Notes: generated by a model from the letters alone, not told the origin. Positions 8,790-16,863 are shown, counted from the first letter of the stretch. The stretch is DNA of 55,556 bases from Mycobacterium sp. 1423905.2 (GCF_001673155.1 NZ_LZLE01000338.1:1-55556); one strand, 5' to 3'. Numbers and translations are program-made.

Positions 8790-11093
8790 ATGACCACTCT
8801 GGCAGTCGATCCCGCGGCGTTGGACGGCGCCGGCGTCGCGGTGATCTCTGCCGGTGAGGGTCTGCAGGCGGTCGTGTCCGCATTGCTCAGTGCGCTGGCG
8901 GGATGTGCGGGCATGGCCGGTGACGATCCGGCCGGGGCGGCGTTCGGGCGCGGTTATGACGGATCCGCGGCCAAAGTGGTCGAAGCGATGGCGACGGCGC
9001 GCAATGCGCTGTGCGGTCTGGGTGATGGCATTCGGGTCTCGGCGCACAACTATTCGGTGGCCGAGGCGATGTCCGATGTGTCGGGACGCGGTGATCCGCT
9101 GCCCGCACCCGCGCTGAGCACAGGGTTCTCGGCGGGTTCTCTTCCGTCGTCGGTGGGTGCTAGTAGCAGCGCCCCGCCGGGTTGGGGATGGGTGGCTCCG
9201 GACGTCGGCATGATCTGGCCGAGTGGCGATTCCGCACGGCTGCGGGCGGCGGCGCAGGCGTGGACCGCGGCGGGCAACAAGTTCGCTCTTGGCGAGCTGC
9301 TCGACACCGGCGCCCCAATGGAAGTTGTTCGGGCGCAGGATATTCCGGAGGATGCTGCCATCGAAGCGGCCCTGTCTGATGTGTGCGGGAGCACCACATC
9401 GCTTGTGCAGCAGTGCTCTTCGGTGGCGGAGCAGCTCACCGGCTACGCGGGGGCAATCGATGCGGTGCACGCCGCGATCTTGGATTTGCTGGCCCGCATC
9501 TGCGATCCGCTGACCGGCATCAAAGAAGTCTGGGACGTGCTGACCGGCGAGGACGAAGACGAGATTCGCCGGATTGCCAATGACATTCGCACGGTGGTCG
9601 TTCATTTCGCGGCTGAGGTCAGCGCGCTGGGCGCGCAGATCGCCGGTGTGACTGCGGAGGCCGGGCGGGTCATCGCCACGATGAGTAGCTATGCCGCCAG
9701 GCAGTGGGATCAGTTCCTGCACCACAGTGATGTGGGATGCAACGTCGACACTGCCGGTCAGTACTTCAAAGGTATCGGCCTGGAAGCCGGCGGGATGCTC
9801 AAAGGGCTCTGGGAGATCAGCCAGCCGCGGGCCCTGATCGACCCGCTGGGTTTTCATCACTCGATGCGCGACATGGTTGGTGGAGCGCTGCCGTTGGTCG
9901 GCTTGGGCGGCGACCATGCGCCGTCGGTCGAAGAGTCGTGGAAACAACTCGGCAGGAGCCTGAGTCACTGGGACGAATTCCAGTCGAATCCCGCTGAAGC
10001 GGTGGGCAGATCGGTGTTCGACCTCGGCACGCTGGCGCTGCCCGGTGGGCCGTTGTCGAAGCTGGGCAAGGCCGGTCGCTCGGCCGCCGATGCGCTCAAA
10101 GGGTTGAAGAAGCCGCCACCGTTCGAGGCGCCGCGTGGTGCGCCGCCAATTGAGCGGCCCATCCCGGCCCCGAAAGAGCCACCGCCGGTCACCAAGCCGC
10201 CGGCGCCTGGGAATCAGGCGCCCTTGCCGACCGCGAAGCCAAGGCCCGGGTCTGCGCCACTTACTCAGAAGCTTCCCCATGGTCCAACGGAGCCCAAGAT
10301 TGAGGCTCCAAAACCATCGATTACGCCGTCGCAGTCGGCCCCTCATCACCCTCCGCCGAGTACTGCTTCATTGGGGGAGCATCCTGCTTCGACCATCGGG
10401 CAGGGTGTCCACCCACCTCAGAGCGAGCTTCCGGCGACGGCGCAGGCGACTCCCACAACACCCACTGCCTCTGCACCCCAGCCGCATACACCGACAACGG
10501 CTCCCCGTGCAGACGTCGACACCCAGAACGACACTCTTGCCACAGAAGGAGATGACAACCATCAGCCACCCGCCAACGGCGGTGCCGATCATGGCAGCTC
10601 CGACGATCCATCCCTGCACGCGGGGGATTTGAGCGCCTTAACGCCGAACGATTTGGCCGCTATACGCGACTACACTGGCTACGGGTATATCGATATGAAC
10701 AGCGCCTTGAGGAGCGGCGTCTTGGACGCAGATCAACAGGCGCGCGTTAATTCATTGAACGACGCGTTGGCGAAGCTGCCCGAATATCACGGCACAGTCG
10801 TTCGCGGGACCAATGTGCCGCCTGAACTGCTTGCCGACTACCGCCCCGGTGAATTCATAATCGAAGACGGATTCTTCAGTGCCACAAGGGATAGAGGTGT
10901 AGCTCAATCGCCAACTTTCGCTGGCAACGTCGAGTTCAGGATAATCTCGAGCAGAGGACGAGACGTCTCCGCAATCTCTCTTCACCCAGGCGAACAAGAA
11001 GTTCTTTTTCCAGCCGGTACCAGATTTTACGTCGTAGATAAGTATCGAGATCCCGTAACAGGCAGAACCACCATCGAAATGATTGAAAGATAA
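8790..11093 (+). CDS. CpnT-like secreted channel/toxin with C-terminal ADP-ribosyltransferase domain
   Basis: 767 residues in three parts. Residues 1 to about 440 match the N-terminal channel region of M. tuberculosis CpnT (Rv3903c) as I remember it: VDPAALDGAGVAVI, AGDDPAGAAFGRGYDGSAAK, SAHNYSVAEAMSDV, LLARICDPLTGIKEVWDVLT, LALPGGPLSKLG. Residues about 441-610 are a Pro/Ala/Thr-rich linker. From about 612 the sequence is not TNT (the NAD glycohydrolase of CpnT). It shows an arginine-type mono-ADP-ribosyltransferase triad instead: R672 (GTVVRGTN), S697-A-T699 (GFFSATRD) and E735-Q-E737 (HPGEQEVLF). I infer a polymorphic toxin that modifies a target with NAD-derived ADP-ribose. The linker and C-terminal domain are clearly more AT-rich than the N-terminus. 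Confidence 0.85.
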   Translation: MTTLAVDPAALDGAGVAVISAGEGLQAVVSALLSALAGCAGMAGDDPAGAAFGRGYDGSAAKVVEAMATARNALCGLGDGIRVSAHNYSVAEAMSDVSGRGDPLPAPALSTGFSAGSLPSSVGASSSAPPGWGWVAPDVGMIWPSGDSARLRAAAQAWTAAGNKFALGELLDTGAPMEVVRAQDIPEDAAIEAALSDVCGSTTSLVQQCSSVAEQLTGYAGAIDAVHAAILDLLARICDPLTGIKEVWDVLTGEDEDEIRRIANDIRTVVVHFAAEVSALGAQIAGVTAEAGRVIATMSSYAARQWDQFLHHSDVGCNVDTAGQYFKGIGLEAGGMLKGLWEISQPRALIDPLGFHHSMRDMVGGALPLVGLGGDHAPSVEESWKQLGRSLSHWDEFQSNPAEAVGRSVFDLGTLALPGGPLSKLGKAGRSAADALKGLKKPPPFEAPRGAPPIERPIPAPKEPPPVTKPPAPGNQAPLPTAKPRPGSAPLTQKLPHGPTEPKIEAPKPSITPSQSAPHHPPPSTASLGEHPASTIGQGVHPPQSELPATAQATPTTPTASAPQPHTPTTAPRADVDTQNDTLATEGDDNHQPPANGGADHGSSDDPSLHAGDLSALTPNDLAAIRDYTGYGYIDMNSALRSGVLDADQQARVNSLNDALAKLPEYHGTVVRGTNVPPELLADYRPGEFIIEDGFFSATRDRGVAQSPTFAGNVEFRIISSRGRDVSAISLHPGEQEVLFPAGTRFYVVDKYRDPVTGRTTIEMIER

Positions 11094-11132
11094 CGTGTAG
11101 CTAATTTAACTAGGAAGGGTAATGATAATCTC

Positions 11133-11348
11133 ATGAGTAAGAAGATCGCTGGCAAGACCTTCTTAACAGCGGAGGAGGCGGGCGTCACTCCGCCGAGCGC
11201 AGAGGAATTGGTACGAGCACGGCAGATGTTTGACGCGTTCCAGCGAGAAGTAGACGCTATCGCGCCAGAAGACCGAGTGACCGACGTGTCCCCGAAGTTC
11301 TGGGACGACACCTCGGGGACCGAGTACGAGCAGCGGCCACACAGCTGA
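11133..11348 (+). CDS. Small acidic protein, candidate immunity protein for the ART toxin
   Basis: 71-residue protein with no recognised domain: a helical middle (SAEELVRARQMFDAFQREVDAI) and an acidic tail (FWDDTSGTEYEQ). No signal peptide or membrane segment, so probably cytoplasmic. It lies 39 bp after the toxin gene on the same strand and shares its lower-GC leader, the usual place for an immunity gene; in M. tuberculosis the TNT immunity gene follows cpnT. The role here is inference from position only. ATG at 11133 overlaps the stop of a four-codon reading frame (ATG at 11122), which has the better ribosome site AGGAAGGG. Reinitiation is possible. Confidence 0.6.
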   Translation: MSKKIAGKTFLTAEEAGVTPPSAEELVRARQMFDAFQREVDAIAPEDRVTDVSPKFWDDTSGTEYEQRPHS

Positions 11349-11364
11349 GGCCCGCCGCGCCCCG

Positions 11365-11394
11365 GCCGAGTGTGAGGCTGGCCGCGCACTCGGC
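11365..11394. terminator. Hairpin after the toxin/immunity operon
   Basis: Inverted repeat GCCGAGTGTG (11365-11374) / CGCACTCGGC (11385-11394) with 9 of 10 pairs and a 10-base loop, 16 bp after the small gene's stop. There is no T-tract, as is common for mycobacterial terminators. The right arm leads directly into the 30-bp repeat array. Confidence 0.55.
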
Positions 11395-11546
11395 GTCGAC
11401 GGTGCGGCTAGCCGCACACTCGCGGTGGTGACCCGCCCTAGCCGCACACTCGCGGCGGTGACACACCCTGGCCGCACACTCGCGGCAGTAGCCCGCTCTA
11501 GCCGCACACTCGCGGCGGTGACCCGCCCTAGCCGCACACTCGCGGC
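11381..11546. repeat. 30-bp minisatellite (five good units and one degenerate)
   Basis: Units start every 30 bp at 11411, 11441, 11471, 11501 and 11531 with the core GCCGCACACTCGCGGC, and a degenerate first unit lies at 11381. Each core is itself a small palindrome (GCCGC/GCGGC). The second half of the unit is close to GGTGACCCGCCCTA. Because 30 is a multiple of 3, both strands stay open and produce decapeptide-repeat ORFs, which I regard as spurious. The stretch from 11349 to 11663 between the small gene and serB1 holds only this array and the hairpin. Confidence 0.9.
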
Positions 11547-11663
11547 ACCGACCAGGCCGCCACCACCGCAACGGCCCTCAACGCCACACCACCCCCGCCG
11601 GATAGGGTTGATATCGGCCGCATGACACCGGCCACCGGGCACAGCGACTTGGGAGGTTCGGCG

Positions 11664-12563
11664 ATGGCTACCTCTGTCCCAGGCAACGCAGACCACCTCG
11701 GTCGCGCCGACCTGGGGTCGCTGGCCGGGAGCGCCAGCGCCGAACGCGCGCTCGACGACATTCGCGCCGACGACAGTCGCCAACAGCCCCCCGTCGACCT
11801 CACCGCTGCGGCTTTCTTCGACGTGGACAACACGCTCGTGCAGGGCTCCTCGGCCGTCCACTTCGGCCGGGGCTTGGCCGCCCGCGAGTACTTCACTTAT
11901 CGCGACGTCCTCGGCTTCATCTACGCCCAGGCCAAATTCCAGGTCCTGGGCAAGGAGAACAGCAACGACGTCGCCGCGGGTCGGCGCAAAGCTTTGGCCT
12001 TCATCGAAGGCCGCTCGGTGGAAGAGCTCATCTCGCTGGGCGAGGAGATCTACGACGAGATCATCGCCGACAAGATATGGCCCGGCACCCGCGAGCTCAC
12101 CCAAATGCATCTCGACGCCGGTCAGCAGGTGTGGCTGATCACCGCCACCCCCTACGAGTTGGCCGCCACCATCGCCCGCCGGCTGGGCTTGACCGGCGCG
12201 CTGGGCACCGTCGCGGAGTCGGTCGACGGCATCTTCACCGGCCGGCTCGCCGGTGAAATCCTGCACGGAACCGGCAAGGCGCACGCTGTCCGCTCGTTGG
12301 CCATCCGCGAAGGGCTCAACCTCAAACGCTGCACCGCGTACTCCGATAGCTACAACGACGTGCCGATGTTGTCGCTGGTGGGCACGGCCGTCGCCATCAA
12401 TCCCGACGCCCGGTTACGCAGTCTCGCGCGCGAGCGGGGCTGGGAGATCCGCGATTTCCGGACCGCGCGGAAAGCCGCACGCATCGGCGTTCCGTCGGCG
12501 CTGGCGCTCGGTGCGGCCGGGGGCGCGTTGGCCGCCTTGGCTTCTAGGCGGCAATCGCGCTGA
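11664..12563 (+). CDS. serB1: HAD-superfamily phosphatase, SerB1-like
   Basis: Haloacid-dehalogenase phosphatase, subfamily IB. Motif I is [13 protein letters not shown] (nucleophile Asp plus Asp+2), motif II is LITATPYE, and motif III/IV is the Lys/Asp segment [12 protein letters not shown]. An all-helical cap lies between about 65 and 150, and the C-terminus is hydrophobic ([18 protein letters not shown]), possibly membrane-attached. Annotated as phosphoserine phosphatase in M. tuberculosis (Rv0505c), though the true substrate is not certain. ATG at 11664 has GGGAGG 7 bases upstream and is preferred; ATG at 11622 would add 14 residues but has a poorer site. Confidence 0.88.
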   Translation: MATSVPGNADHLGRADLGSLAGSASAERALDDIRADDSRQQPPVDLTAAAFFDVDNTLVQGSSAVHFGRGLAAREYFTYRDVLGFIYAQAKFQVLGKENSNDVAAGRRKALAFIEGRSVEELISLGEEIYDEIIADKIWPGTRELTQMHLDAGQQVWLITATPYELAATIARRLGLTGALGTVAESVDGIFTGRLAGEILHGTGKAHAVRSLAIREGLNLKRCTAYSDSYNDVPMLSLVGTAVAINPDARLRSLARERGWEIRDFRTARKAARIGVPSALALGAAGGALAALASRRQSR

Positions 12564-12606
12564 TAGGCTGCGCCGCTAGCATCTATTCGAGCGGAGAGCA
12601 CAGCGT

Positions 12607-13119
12607 ATGACGACCCCCCAGGAAGCCGAAGGTCTCATCGGCAGCAATTACCGAGGATCGGACTACTTCGAGGTGGGACGCGAAAAGATCCGGGAATTCG
12701 CGGTCGCGGTCAAAGACGACCACCCGGCGCACTACAGCGAAGCCGACGCCGAAGCCTTCGGATATCCGGCGTTGGTGGCGCCCCTGACCTTCGCCGCGGT
12801 CGCCGGCCGGCGTGTGCAGCTGGAGATCTTCACGAAATTCAAGATCCCCATCAACATCGCCCGGGTCATCCACCGCGACCAGAAGCTGCGCTTCCACCGG
12901 CCAATCCTGGCCCACGATAAGCTCTTCTTCGATACCTATCTAGACTCGGTGATCGAGTCGCACGGTACTGTGCTTGCTGAAATTCGCAGCGAGATCACAG
13001 ACGCCGAGGGCAAACCGGTCGTCACCGGCATCGTCACGATGCTGGGAGAAGCCGCAACTCAAGAGGCGAGCACGGAGGAAACCGTCGCCGCAATTGCATC
13101 CATATCAGCCGGAAAGTAG
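12607..13119 (+). CDS. MaoC/FAS1-type dehydratase domain protein (Rv0504c-like)
   Basis: 170-residue hot-dog protein resembling HadA/HadC subunits of the mycolic-acid FAS-II 3-hydroxyacyl-ACP dehydratase: [22 protein letters not shown] at the N-terminus, the hot-dog helix region [26 protein letters not shown], and a C-terminal strand [17 protein letters not shown]. The FAS1-type N-terminal dehydratase half lacks the usual catalytic Asp/His hydratase motif, so it may act as the scaffold half of a heterodimer (inference). It lies 43 bp after serB1 and 10 bp before cmaA2, suggesting co-expression with mycolate modification. Confidence 0.82.
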   Translation: MTTPQEAEGLIGSNYRGSDYFEVGREKIREFAVAVKDDHPAHYSEADAEAFGYPALVAPLTFAAVAGRRVQLEIFTKFKIPINIARVIHRDQKLRFHRPILAHDKLFFDTYLDSVIESHGTVLAEIRSEITDAEGKPVVTGIVTMLGEAATQEASTEETVAAIASISAGK

Positions 13120-13129
13120 GGTCAAATCA

Positions 13130-14035
13130 ATGACGTCACAGGGTCCCACGGGTGACACCCAGCTCAAGCCGCCGGTCGAGGCAGTCCGCTCCCACTACGA
13201 CAAATCTAACGAGTTCTTCAAGCTGTGGCTTGACCCGTCGATGACCTACAGCTGCGCCTACTGGGAAGACGGCGCCAAGACGTTGGAAGAGGCCCAGTAC
13301 GCCAAGCGCAAGCTCGCGCTGGACAAGCTCAACCTAGAGCCGGGCATGACGCTGCTCGACATCGGTTGTGGCTGGGGCTCCACCATGCGCCACGCGGTCC
13401 AGGAGTACGACGTCAACGTCATCGGGCTGACGCTGAGCGAGAACCAGTACGCCCACGACGTCGAGAAGTTCAAAGAGGTCGACAGTTCCCGCCGCAAAGA
13501 GGTCCGCATCCAGGGCTGGGAAGAGTTCGACGAGCCGGTCGACCGGATCGTGTCACTGGGTGCGTTCGAGCACTTCGCCGACGGCGCCGGTGACGCCGGG
13601 TTCGAGCGTTACGCCACCTTCTTCAAGAAGTTCTACGACCTGACGCCCGAAGACGGCCGGATGTTGCTGCACACCATCACCATTCCCGAACCCGAAGAGG
13701 CCAAGGAGTGGGGCCTGACGTCGCCGATGAGCCTGCTGCGCTTCATCAAGTTCATTCTGACGGAGATCTTCCCGGGCGGTCGGCTGCCGCGTATCTCGCA
13801 GGTCGACCACTACTCCTCACAGGCCGGCTGGAAGGTCGAGCGCTACCACAAGATCGGCCACAACTACGTGCCGACCCTGGATGCCTGGGCGGACGCGCTC
13901 GAGGCGAACAAGGAAAAGGCGATCGAGCTCAAGGGTCAAGAAACCTACGACATCTACATGCACTACCTGCGGGGCTGCTCGGACCTGTTCCGGGACCGGT
14001 ACACCGGGGTATGCCAGTTCACTCTGGTCAAGTAG
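13130..14035 (+). CDS. cmaA2: Cyclopropane mycolic acid synthase 2
   Basis: SAM-dependent methyltransferase that adds (trans-)cyclopropane rings to mycolic acids. 301 residues, close to the 302 of M. tuberculosis CmaA2. Features: [19 protein letters not shown] substrate lid, [13 protein letters not shown] loop [34 protein letters not shown], and the C-terminal [14 protein letters not shown]. It is longer in the middle ([20 protein letters not shown]) than PcaA, as expected for CmaA2. ATG at 13130 follows AGTAGGG. Co-directional with the dehydratase gene and followed by a strong hairpin. Confidence 0.94.
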   Translation: MTSQGPTGDTQLKPPVEAVRSHYDKSNEFFKLWLDPSMTYSCAYWEDGAKTLEEAQYAKRKLALDKLNLEPGMTLLDIGCGWGSTMRHAVQEYDVNVIGLTLSENQYAHDVEKFKEVDSSRRKEVRIQGWEEFDEPVDRIVSLGAFEHFADGAGDAGFERYATFFKKFYDLTPEDGRMLLHTITIPEPEEAKEWGLTSPMSLLRFIKFILTEIFPGGRLPRISQVDHYSSQAGWKVERYHKIGHNYVPTLDAWADALEANKEKAIELKGQETYDIYMHYLRGCSDLFRDRYTGVCQFTLVK

Positions 14036-14043
14036 ACAGACGA

Positions 14044-14087
14044 CGCAAATAACCTCCGGGGGCCTGGCCCGCCGGGGGTTATTTGCG
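14044..14087. terminator. Bidirectional terminator between cmaA2 and the acyltransferase gene
   Basis: Arms CGCAAATAACCTCCGG (14044-14059) and CCGGGGGTTATTTGCG (14072-14087) pair at 15 of 16 positions around a 12-base loop. The arms carry A/T-rich ends, so each strand has a partial T-tract. It lies 8 bp from both convergent stop codons. Confidence 0.9.
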
Positions 14088-14095
14088 TATCTGGC

Positions 14096-15163
14096 TCAGC
14101 CGAAAAAGATGTTGCGCCGCCCGGCCAACAGCCGATATAGCGTCTGCTGGATGGTCTCGCGCACCTGGTCGGTCAACTCGAAGGTCACCATGGGGTCCTC
14201 GGCGTCACCGGTCGCGTAGTCGGCGGTGTAAATGGGCTCGCCGAACGCGATGTGCCACTTGGACGGCAGCGGCACCAGACCCGCCGGACCGGCCAGCGGG
14301 AACAGCGGCGTCACCGGGAAGTACGGCAGGCCAAGCAACCGGGCTAGCAGCTTGACGTCGGTGAGCATCGGATAGATCTCTTCGGACCCGATGATCGAGC
14401 ACGGCACGATCGGCGCCTTGGTGCGCAGGGCCGCAGAGACGAATCCACCGCGGCCGAACCGCTGCAGTCGGTAGCGATCCTCGAAGCGCTTGCCCAGGCC
14501 CTTGTAACCCTCGGGGAACACCGCGGTGAGCTCACCGGAGGCCAGGAGGCGATGCGCGTCGGTGGTGCATGCCATGGTGTGGCCGGCTTTGCGGGCGGCC
14601 GCTCCGACCACCGGCAGGTCGAACACCATGTCGGCGGCCAACAGTCGCAGATCGCGGTGCGCCGGGTGTTCGTCGTGCACCGCCACTGACAGCATCAGGC
14701 CGTCGAATGGCAGCACTCCGGCATGGTTGGCCACCACCAGAGCGGCGCCGTCGCTCGGGATGTTCTCCACGCCACTGACCTCGACCCGGAACCACGACTT
14801 GAAGAAGAACCGCAGCAAAGGCCGCACGATCGCGTCATTGAAGTGCGGATCGAATCCGAATTCGTCGACCTCGTACTCGCCGATCAGCCGTTGCCGAAGG
14901 AAACCGGCGACGGCGGCGACGCGCTGGGCGACATCGTTCAGCGGCGCCTCGGGGGTCGACGTCCCCCCGGCGGCACGGCGGTGCTCATCGATTTCGCGGA
15001 CGACGGCGGCGATCTGTTCGGCCGAGGCGCGGCCACTGGGGTCGGTGAGCAAGGAGGGGTGCTGTCGAGCGGCGTCGGCCCGTTGCGTAGCACGGCGACG
15101 CGCGGCTACCCGGCCCCGATTAGTGTGCAGTGGAATGACATTCGCTCTGGACTCACCAGCCAC
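14096..15163 (-). CDS. Phospholipid/glycerol acyltransferase (PlsC family, Rv0502-like)
   Basis: 355-residue acyltransferase. The HX4D catalytic motif is NHAGVLPFDG, and the phosphate-binding block is FPEGYKGLGKRF. The fold continues with APIVPCSIIGSEEIYP. A 100-residue N-terminal extension is rich in Arg/Ala. Such enzymes acylate lysophosphatidate or related lipids at the membrane; the exact acceptor is unknown. GTG at 15163 has AGGTAG 5 bases upstream; GTG at 15187 lies inside galE2 without a ribosome site. Cotranscribed behind galE2, whose stop is 5 bp upstream of this start. Confidence 0.87.
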   Translation of the reverse strand: MAGESRANVIPLHTNRGRVAARRRATQRADAARQHPSLLTDPSGRASAEQIAAVVREIDEHRRAAGGTSTPEAPLNDVAQRVAAVAGFLRQRLIGEYEVDEFGFDPHFNDAIVRPLLRFFFKSWFRVEVSGVENIPSDGAALVVANHAGVLPFDGLMLSVAVHDEHPAHRDLRLLAADMVFDLPVVGAAARKAGHTMACTTDAHRLLASGELTAVFPEGYKGLGKRFEDRYRLQRFGRGGFVSAALRTKAPIVPCSIIGSEEIYPMLTDVKLLARLLGLPYFPVTPLFPLAGPAGLVPLPSKWHIAFGEPIYTADYATGDAEDPMVTFELTDQVRETIQQTLYRLLAGRRNIFFG

Positions 15164-15168
15164 AATAT

Positions 15169-16293
15169 CTACCTGACCCCACCCCACGGAATTGGATTTC
15201 GGCTACCCAAACGCTGCGCTAACGCGACGGCGCGACCTTCCCAGGAGCGTACCCGATCTGGGTCGATAATGGGAGTCATGCCTCGTCCGCGAAGGTAATC
15301 GTCGAAGGCTTCCGCCGTCGACCATTTCGGTTCGAATCCAAGTTCCGTACGCATTCTTGTCGTATCCATGACGCGCCCATAACTCAAGTAATCAAACTGC
15401 TCGCGATTGATTTCGGTGTAACGATTAGCGCGTCTCAGCGAATCGAGCGCCCACACGCCAAAGCCGGGTACCGGTAAGGGAATTCGACCCGCCCGACGGA
15501 TCGCTTGAGACAGCATGATTACCCCGTTGGCGCCGATATTGAACGTGCCCGCCTTACCGGCCATGGCGGCACGCTCCAGCGCGCCGAGCGCATCCTGCTC
15601 GTGCAACAGCTGCAGCCGGGCGTCGCGGCCGAACATCGTAGGCACCAGCGGTCCGGCCAGATAGCGGGACAGCGTGGTGTCCATCGCGGGCCCGATCATG
15701 TTTGCTAGCCGCAAGATGGTCACCGCGATGTCGGGCCGGCGCCGGCCCAGCCCGCGCACGTAGCCCTCGATGTCGAGGCTGTCTTTGGCAAAGCCTTCCC
15801 GGAAGGGTCGACGGCTGCTGCAGTCTTCGGTGAACACCGCCGGATCATGCGCACTCGAGCCATACACCTCGGAGGTGGACTTGAGTACGACGCGGCGCAC
15901 CGACGGCGCCTTCTGACAGGCCGCGAACAGCTGCATCGCGCCCATCACGTTGAGTTCCTTCAAGGCCGCGGTGCCGCCGGACCGGGGCGCGTAGGAAGCC
16001 GCCGCGGCGTGTACCACGGTGTCGACCTCGCCGTTGCGAATTACTTTGGCAATGAATGGATTCCGGATGTCGGCGCGCACGAACTCCGCGCGGCCCATTC
16101 GTCGCAGCATGTCTTTGCTCGGCGCGATCGCATCGACCGCGATGACCCGGTTGATCAACGGGTTCTGAGCGAGGCGTGCGGTCAAATAGCCGCCGAGAAA
16201 CCGGCACGCGCCGGTAACCAGCACGACTTTCGGATAGTGCACATTGTCGCCGCCGCTGGTGTCACCACCGCCACGGCCATTCGACGATTCCAC
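15169..16293 (-). CDS. galE2: NAD-dependent epimerase/dehydratase-like SDR, annotated GalE2 in M. tuberculosis
   Basis: 374-residue extended SDR. The nucleotide-binding start is VVLVTGACRFLGGYLTARL, with ADIRNP (adenine Asp) and VVHAAAAS. The substrate-side motif KSTSEVYGS is present, but where extended SDRs have YxxxK this protein reads REGFAKDSLDIE, with a Glu at the Tyr position; it may not be a classical UDP-glucose 4-epimerase. The gene name follows the Rv0501 ortholog only. The GTG start lies about 70 bp downstream of the bS22 stop. Confidence 0.85.
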   Translation of the reverse strand: MESSNGRGGGDTSGGDNVHYPKVVLVTGACRFLGGYLTARLAQNPLINRVIAVDAIAPSKDMLRRMGRAEFVRADIRNPFIAKVIRNGEVDTVVHAAAASYAPRSGGTAALKELNVMGAMQLFAACQKAPSVRRVVLKSTSEVYGSSAHDPAVFTEDCSSRRPFREGFAKDSLDIEGYVRGLGRRRPDIAVTILRLANMIGPAMDTTLSRYLAGPLVPTMFGRDARLQLLHEQDALGALERAAMAGKAGTFNIGANGVIMLSQAIRRAGRIPLPVPGFGVWALDSLRRANRYTEINREQFDYLSYGRVMDTTRMRTELGFEPKWSTAEAFDDYLRGRGMTPIIDPDRVRSWEGRAVALAQRLGSRNPIPWGGVR

Positions 16294-16362
16294 CCCGATA
16301 GCCTAGCCGCGAGGCGGAACAGGAGCGTTACGGGATGGTGACGCTGCGCGCCGGCCGTGGGC

Positions 16363-16464
16363 CTACTTGCCGAGTTTTCTGCGCTGCACCCGGGTGCGAC
16401 GCAACAGCTTGCGATGCTTTTTCTTGGACATCCGCTTGCGCCGCTTCTTAATGACTGAACCCAT
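16363..16464 (-). CDS. Small ribosomal protein bS22 (33 residues)
   Basis: 33-residue, extremely basic protein: [18 protein letters not shown] at the N-terminus and [12 protein letters not shown] at the end. It agrees with the mycobacterial small-subunit protein bS22 seen in ribosome structures (Rv0500B family, AURKAIP1/COX24-like). Start ATG at 16464, stop TAG at 16363-16365; it is easily missed because of its size. It lies between the HTH gene and galE2 on the same strand. Confidence 0.92.
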
Positions 16465-16605
16465 GGACTCCGCTATCTGACCCGTTACCGGCTAATTGGA
16501 ATTGACCCAGACACTTTACCCGGCAGCCCACATCGAACACCAAACCGGCAGCCGCGCGACCAGTTCCAGGGCGCGCGACGCTATTCAGGCAGAGACGGGT
16601 TGGGT

Positions 16606-16863
16606 TCAGCCCGCGTCGAAGTAGGACGTCTCCAACATGTCGTGGACGGCCTTGGCGTGCACTCGGAAGGAGCGCCCGACCCGAACCGCGGGCAGCTCGC
16701 CGTTGTGCACCAGCCGGTACACCGTCATCTTCGAGACCCGCATCAACGCGGCGACCTCGGCGACGGTGAGAAATTGTGTCCGGGACTGTTGACCTTCGGC
16801 CGAACCGGCGTCGCGTCCCTTACCTGCAGAATCCCGTGCTGATGGCCCGTTACTAGACGTCAT
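16606..16863 (-). CDS. Small HTH (excisionase/MerR-type) DNA-binding protein
   Basis: 85 residues. A flexible 28-residue N-terminus is followed by a single HTH_17 domain: FLTVAEVAALMRVSKMTVYRLVHNGELPAVRVGRSFRVHAKAVHDML. Helix-turn-helix (EVAALMRVSKMTVYRLV) plus wing (LPAVRVGRSFRV) are clear. The excisionase label is only a fold name; no prophage is present and the gene is a conserved neighbour of proC in mycobacteria (Rv0500A). Probable transcription regulator of unknown targets. The 140-bp gap to proC (16864-17003) is AT-richer but holds no gene. Confidence 0.88.
   Translation of the reverse strand: MTSSNGPSARDSAGKGRDAGSAEGQQSRTQFLTVAEVAALMRVSKMTVYRLVHNGELPAVRVGRSFRVHAKAVHDMLETSYFDAG

Noticed and set aside
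11381..11546. CRISPR array
   Set aside because: Units abut each other without unique spacers and no cas genes are nearby; it is a tandem minisatellite.
11163..12284. 373-residue minus frame with repeated [10 protein letters not shown] units
   Set aside because: It reads through the minisatellite and antisense to serB1; the repeats come from the 30-bp unit being a multiple of three, with no ribosome site or family match.
16606..16863. Prophage or mobile-element excisionase
   Set aside because: The fold is excisionase-like, but there is no integrase, attachment site or composition shift, and the gene is a fixed neighbour of proC in mycobacteria.
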